From: Thermincola ferriacetica
Lineage (GTDB): Bacteria > Bacillota > Thermincolia > Thermincolales > Thermincolaceae
Assembly: GCF_001263415.1 (NCBI RefSeq)
Contig: NZ_LGTE01000005.1
Coordinates: forward strand, 62,001 to 126,000
Direction: 5' to 3'
Length of the DNA: 64,000 bases
Positions 63,245 to 64,000 of this stretch are shown one piece after another (the stretch's first letter is position 1; the number at the start of each line of letters is the position of its first letter). A program made the translations under genes and the position numbers. The notes below the pieces were generated by a model that did not search any database, was not told the origin of the DNA, and saw nothing but the letters and a program-made list of their open reading frames with translations.

Positions 63245-64000
63245 TCATCCTTCCCGCCGGAACCTTTTCTGTACGGCTTCCAATTCTTCTTTACCCACAA
63301 ACGAGATAAACACACCTTCCAGGCTTTCTTGTCCAAATTTCTGTTTTAGTTCTTCAGGCGTGCCAAATGCTACCAGATTGCCAAAATGGATTAATCCAAC
63401 AGTATCGCATAACTCCGCTTCATCCATATAATGGGTAGTTACAAGAATGGTCATTCCTTTACCGGCCAGGTCCTTGATAATTTCCCAGAAAATCCGCCGG
63501 GAAACGGGGTCCACACCGGCTGTAGGCTCATCAAGAAACAAAAGAGACGGGCTATGCAGCAGGGCGCATCCAAGGGCCAGTCTCTGCTTCCATCCCCCTG
63601 ACAAATTACCGGCTAAATGTTTTTCCCGACCGTGCAAGTTGGCTAATTCGATAATTTCCTTTTTCCTTTTTTCTGCCGTTGCCCCGGAAAGTCCGTATAT
63701 CCCGGCATAAAATGCGATGTTTTCTTCTACGGTCAGGTCTTCGTAAAGACTGAACTTTTGGGACATATAGCCGATATTCTGTTTAATCTGTTCCGCTTCC
63801 CGCACAATATCAAACCCCAATACCCGGCCCTCCCCTGACGAAGGGGTAAGAATGCCGCACAACATGCGGATAGTGGTTGATTTACCGGAGCCGTTGGCGC
63901 CCAGAAAACCAAAAATCTGTCCCCGCTGGACCTGAAAAGAAATATTATTTACTGCCGTTAAAGAGCCGAATTTTTTGGTCAGGTTAATGACTTCAATTGC
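63245..64000 (-). CDS. ABC transporter ATP-binding protein (5' end beyond window)
   Basis: At least 251 residues visible; the frame is open to the right edge, so the start lies outside. Walker A GANGSGKSTT, Q-loop NIGYMSQKFSLYEDLTV, signature NLSGGWKQRLALGCALLHSP, Walker B LLFLDEPTAGVDP and H-loop LVTTHYMDEAELCD are all present. It powers the ABC-2 permease encoded 7 bp downstream. The Met at 63865 is internal, as it comes after the Walker A. Confidence 0.93.
   Translation of the reverse strand, partial: AIEVINLTKKFGSLTAVNNISFQVQRGQIFGFLGANGSGKSTTIRMLCGILTPSSGEGRVLGFDIVREAEQIKQNIGYMSQKFSLYEDLTVEENIAFYAGIYGLSGATAEKRKKEIIELANLHGREKHLAGNLSGGWKQRLALGCALLHSPSLLFLDEPTAGVDPVSRRIFWEIIKDLAGKGMTILVTTHYMDEAELCDTVGLIHFGNLVAFGTPEELKQKFGQESLEGVFISFVGKEELEAVQKRFRREG

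Overview
The window reads as a chromosome segment of an anaerobic, spore-forming Firmicute of the class Clostridia. I infer this from ytxC, spoVB and hemZ homologues, T-box leaders in front of aminoacyl-tRNA synthetase genes, a 6S RNA between aspS and tcdA as in Bacillus, a nickel carbon monoxide dehydrogenase and mixed, moderately low GC. A Thermincola or Desulfotomaculum-like member of the Peptococcaceae fits, but the genus is inference. Almost all genes lie on the minus strand.

Layout. 1-2.6 kb: a T-box leader for a gene beyond the left edge (probably thrS), a DUF445 protein, a nested palindromic element, YtxC and tRNA-Val. 2.6-6.8 kb: a penicillin-binding protein, a 275-bp MITE-like element and a plus-strand GT-C-like membrane protein. 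6.6-18.8 kb: the conserved alaS-ireB-ruvX-DUF1292-mltG-trmR-trhP block, here interrupted by an aldo/keto reductase, a VanW/G5 protein and a SIMIBI-like P-loop NTPase; alaS has its own T-box. 18.8-25.1 kb: small membrane and zinc-ribbon proteins, then iscR-nifS-nifU-mnmA behind a good promoter, then DUF1540. 25.1-28.4 kb: rarA and a plus-strand acetyl-CoA-synthetase-like gene with degenerate adenylation motifs.

28.6-39.2 kb is the accessory region: a leftward unit of SNF2-family helicase, large beta-class DNA methyltransferase, type III-like Res helicase-nuclease, HigB-like toxin and HigA-HTH/ImmA-protease fusion. The methyltransferase's predicted target-recognition segment is sharply AT-rich inside a GC-richer gene, which suggests domain exchange. 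This is the best candidate for an under-described defence system here.

39.4-49.2 kb: a 116-bp perfect-arm palindrome, a metal permease with a Fur-family regulator, a CsoR/CstR-like repressor with thioredoxin behind a promoter/operator, tcdA, 6S RNA, aspS, hisS with a His T-box, an unknown gene, hemZ and an acetyltransferase. 49.2-56.7 kb: spoVB, surE, a YpmA-like protein, folE, a DUF2225 protein, a lipoprotein, a diguanylate cyclase and a TPR protein. 56.9-60.6 kb: cooF-cooS-FNOR, a CO-oxidation module probably linked to pyridine nucleotide. 60.7-64 kb: a TPR protein, a 42-aa membrane peptide, a 44-nt-period repeat cluster related to the palindrome near 1 kb, and an ABC-2 exporter whose ATPase runs off the right edge.

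Functionally, several genes meet at tRNA position 34 and nearby (trhP, trmR, mnmA fed by NifS, tcdA at position 37). Iron-sulfur assembly would serve CooS, CooF, HemZ and the ferredoxin-tailed reductase. Start codons were often moved inside the longest ORF because a good Shine-Dalgarno lies there; these choices are given per gene.
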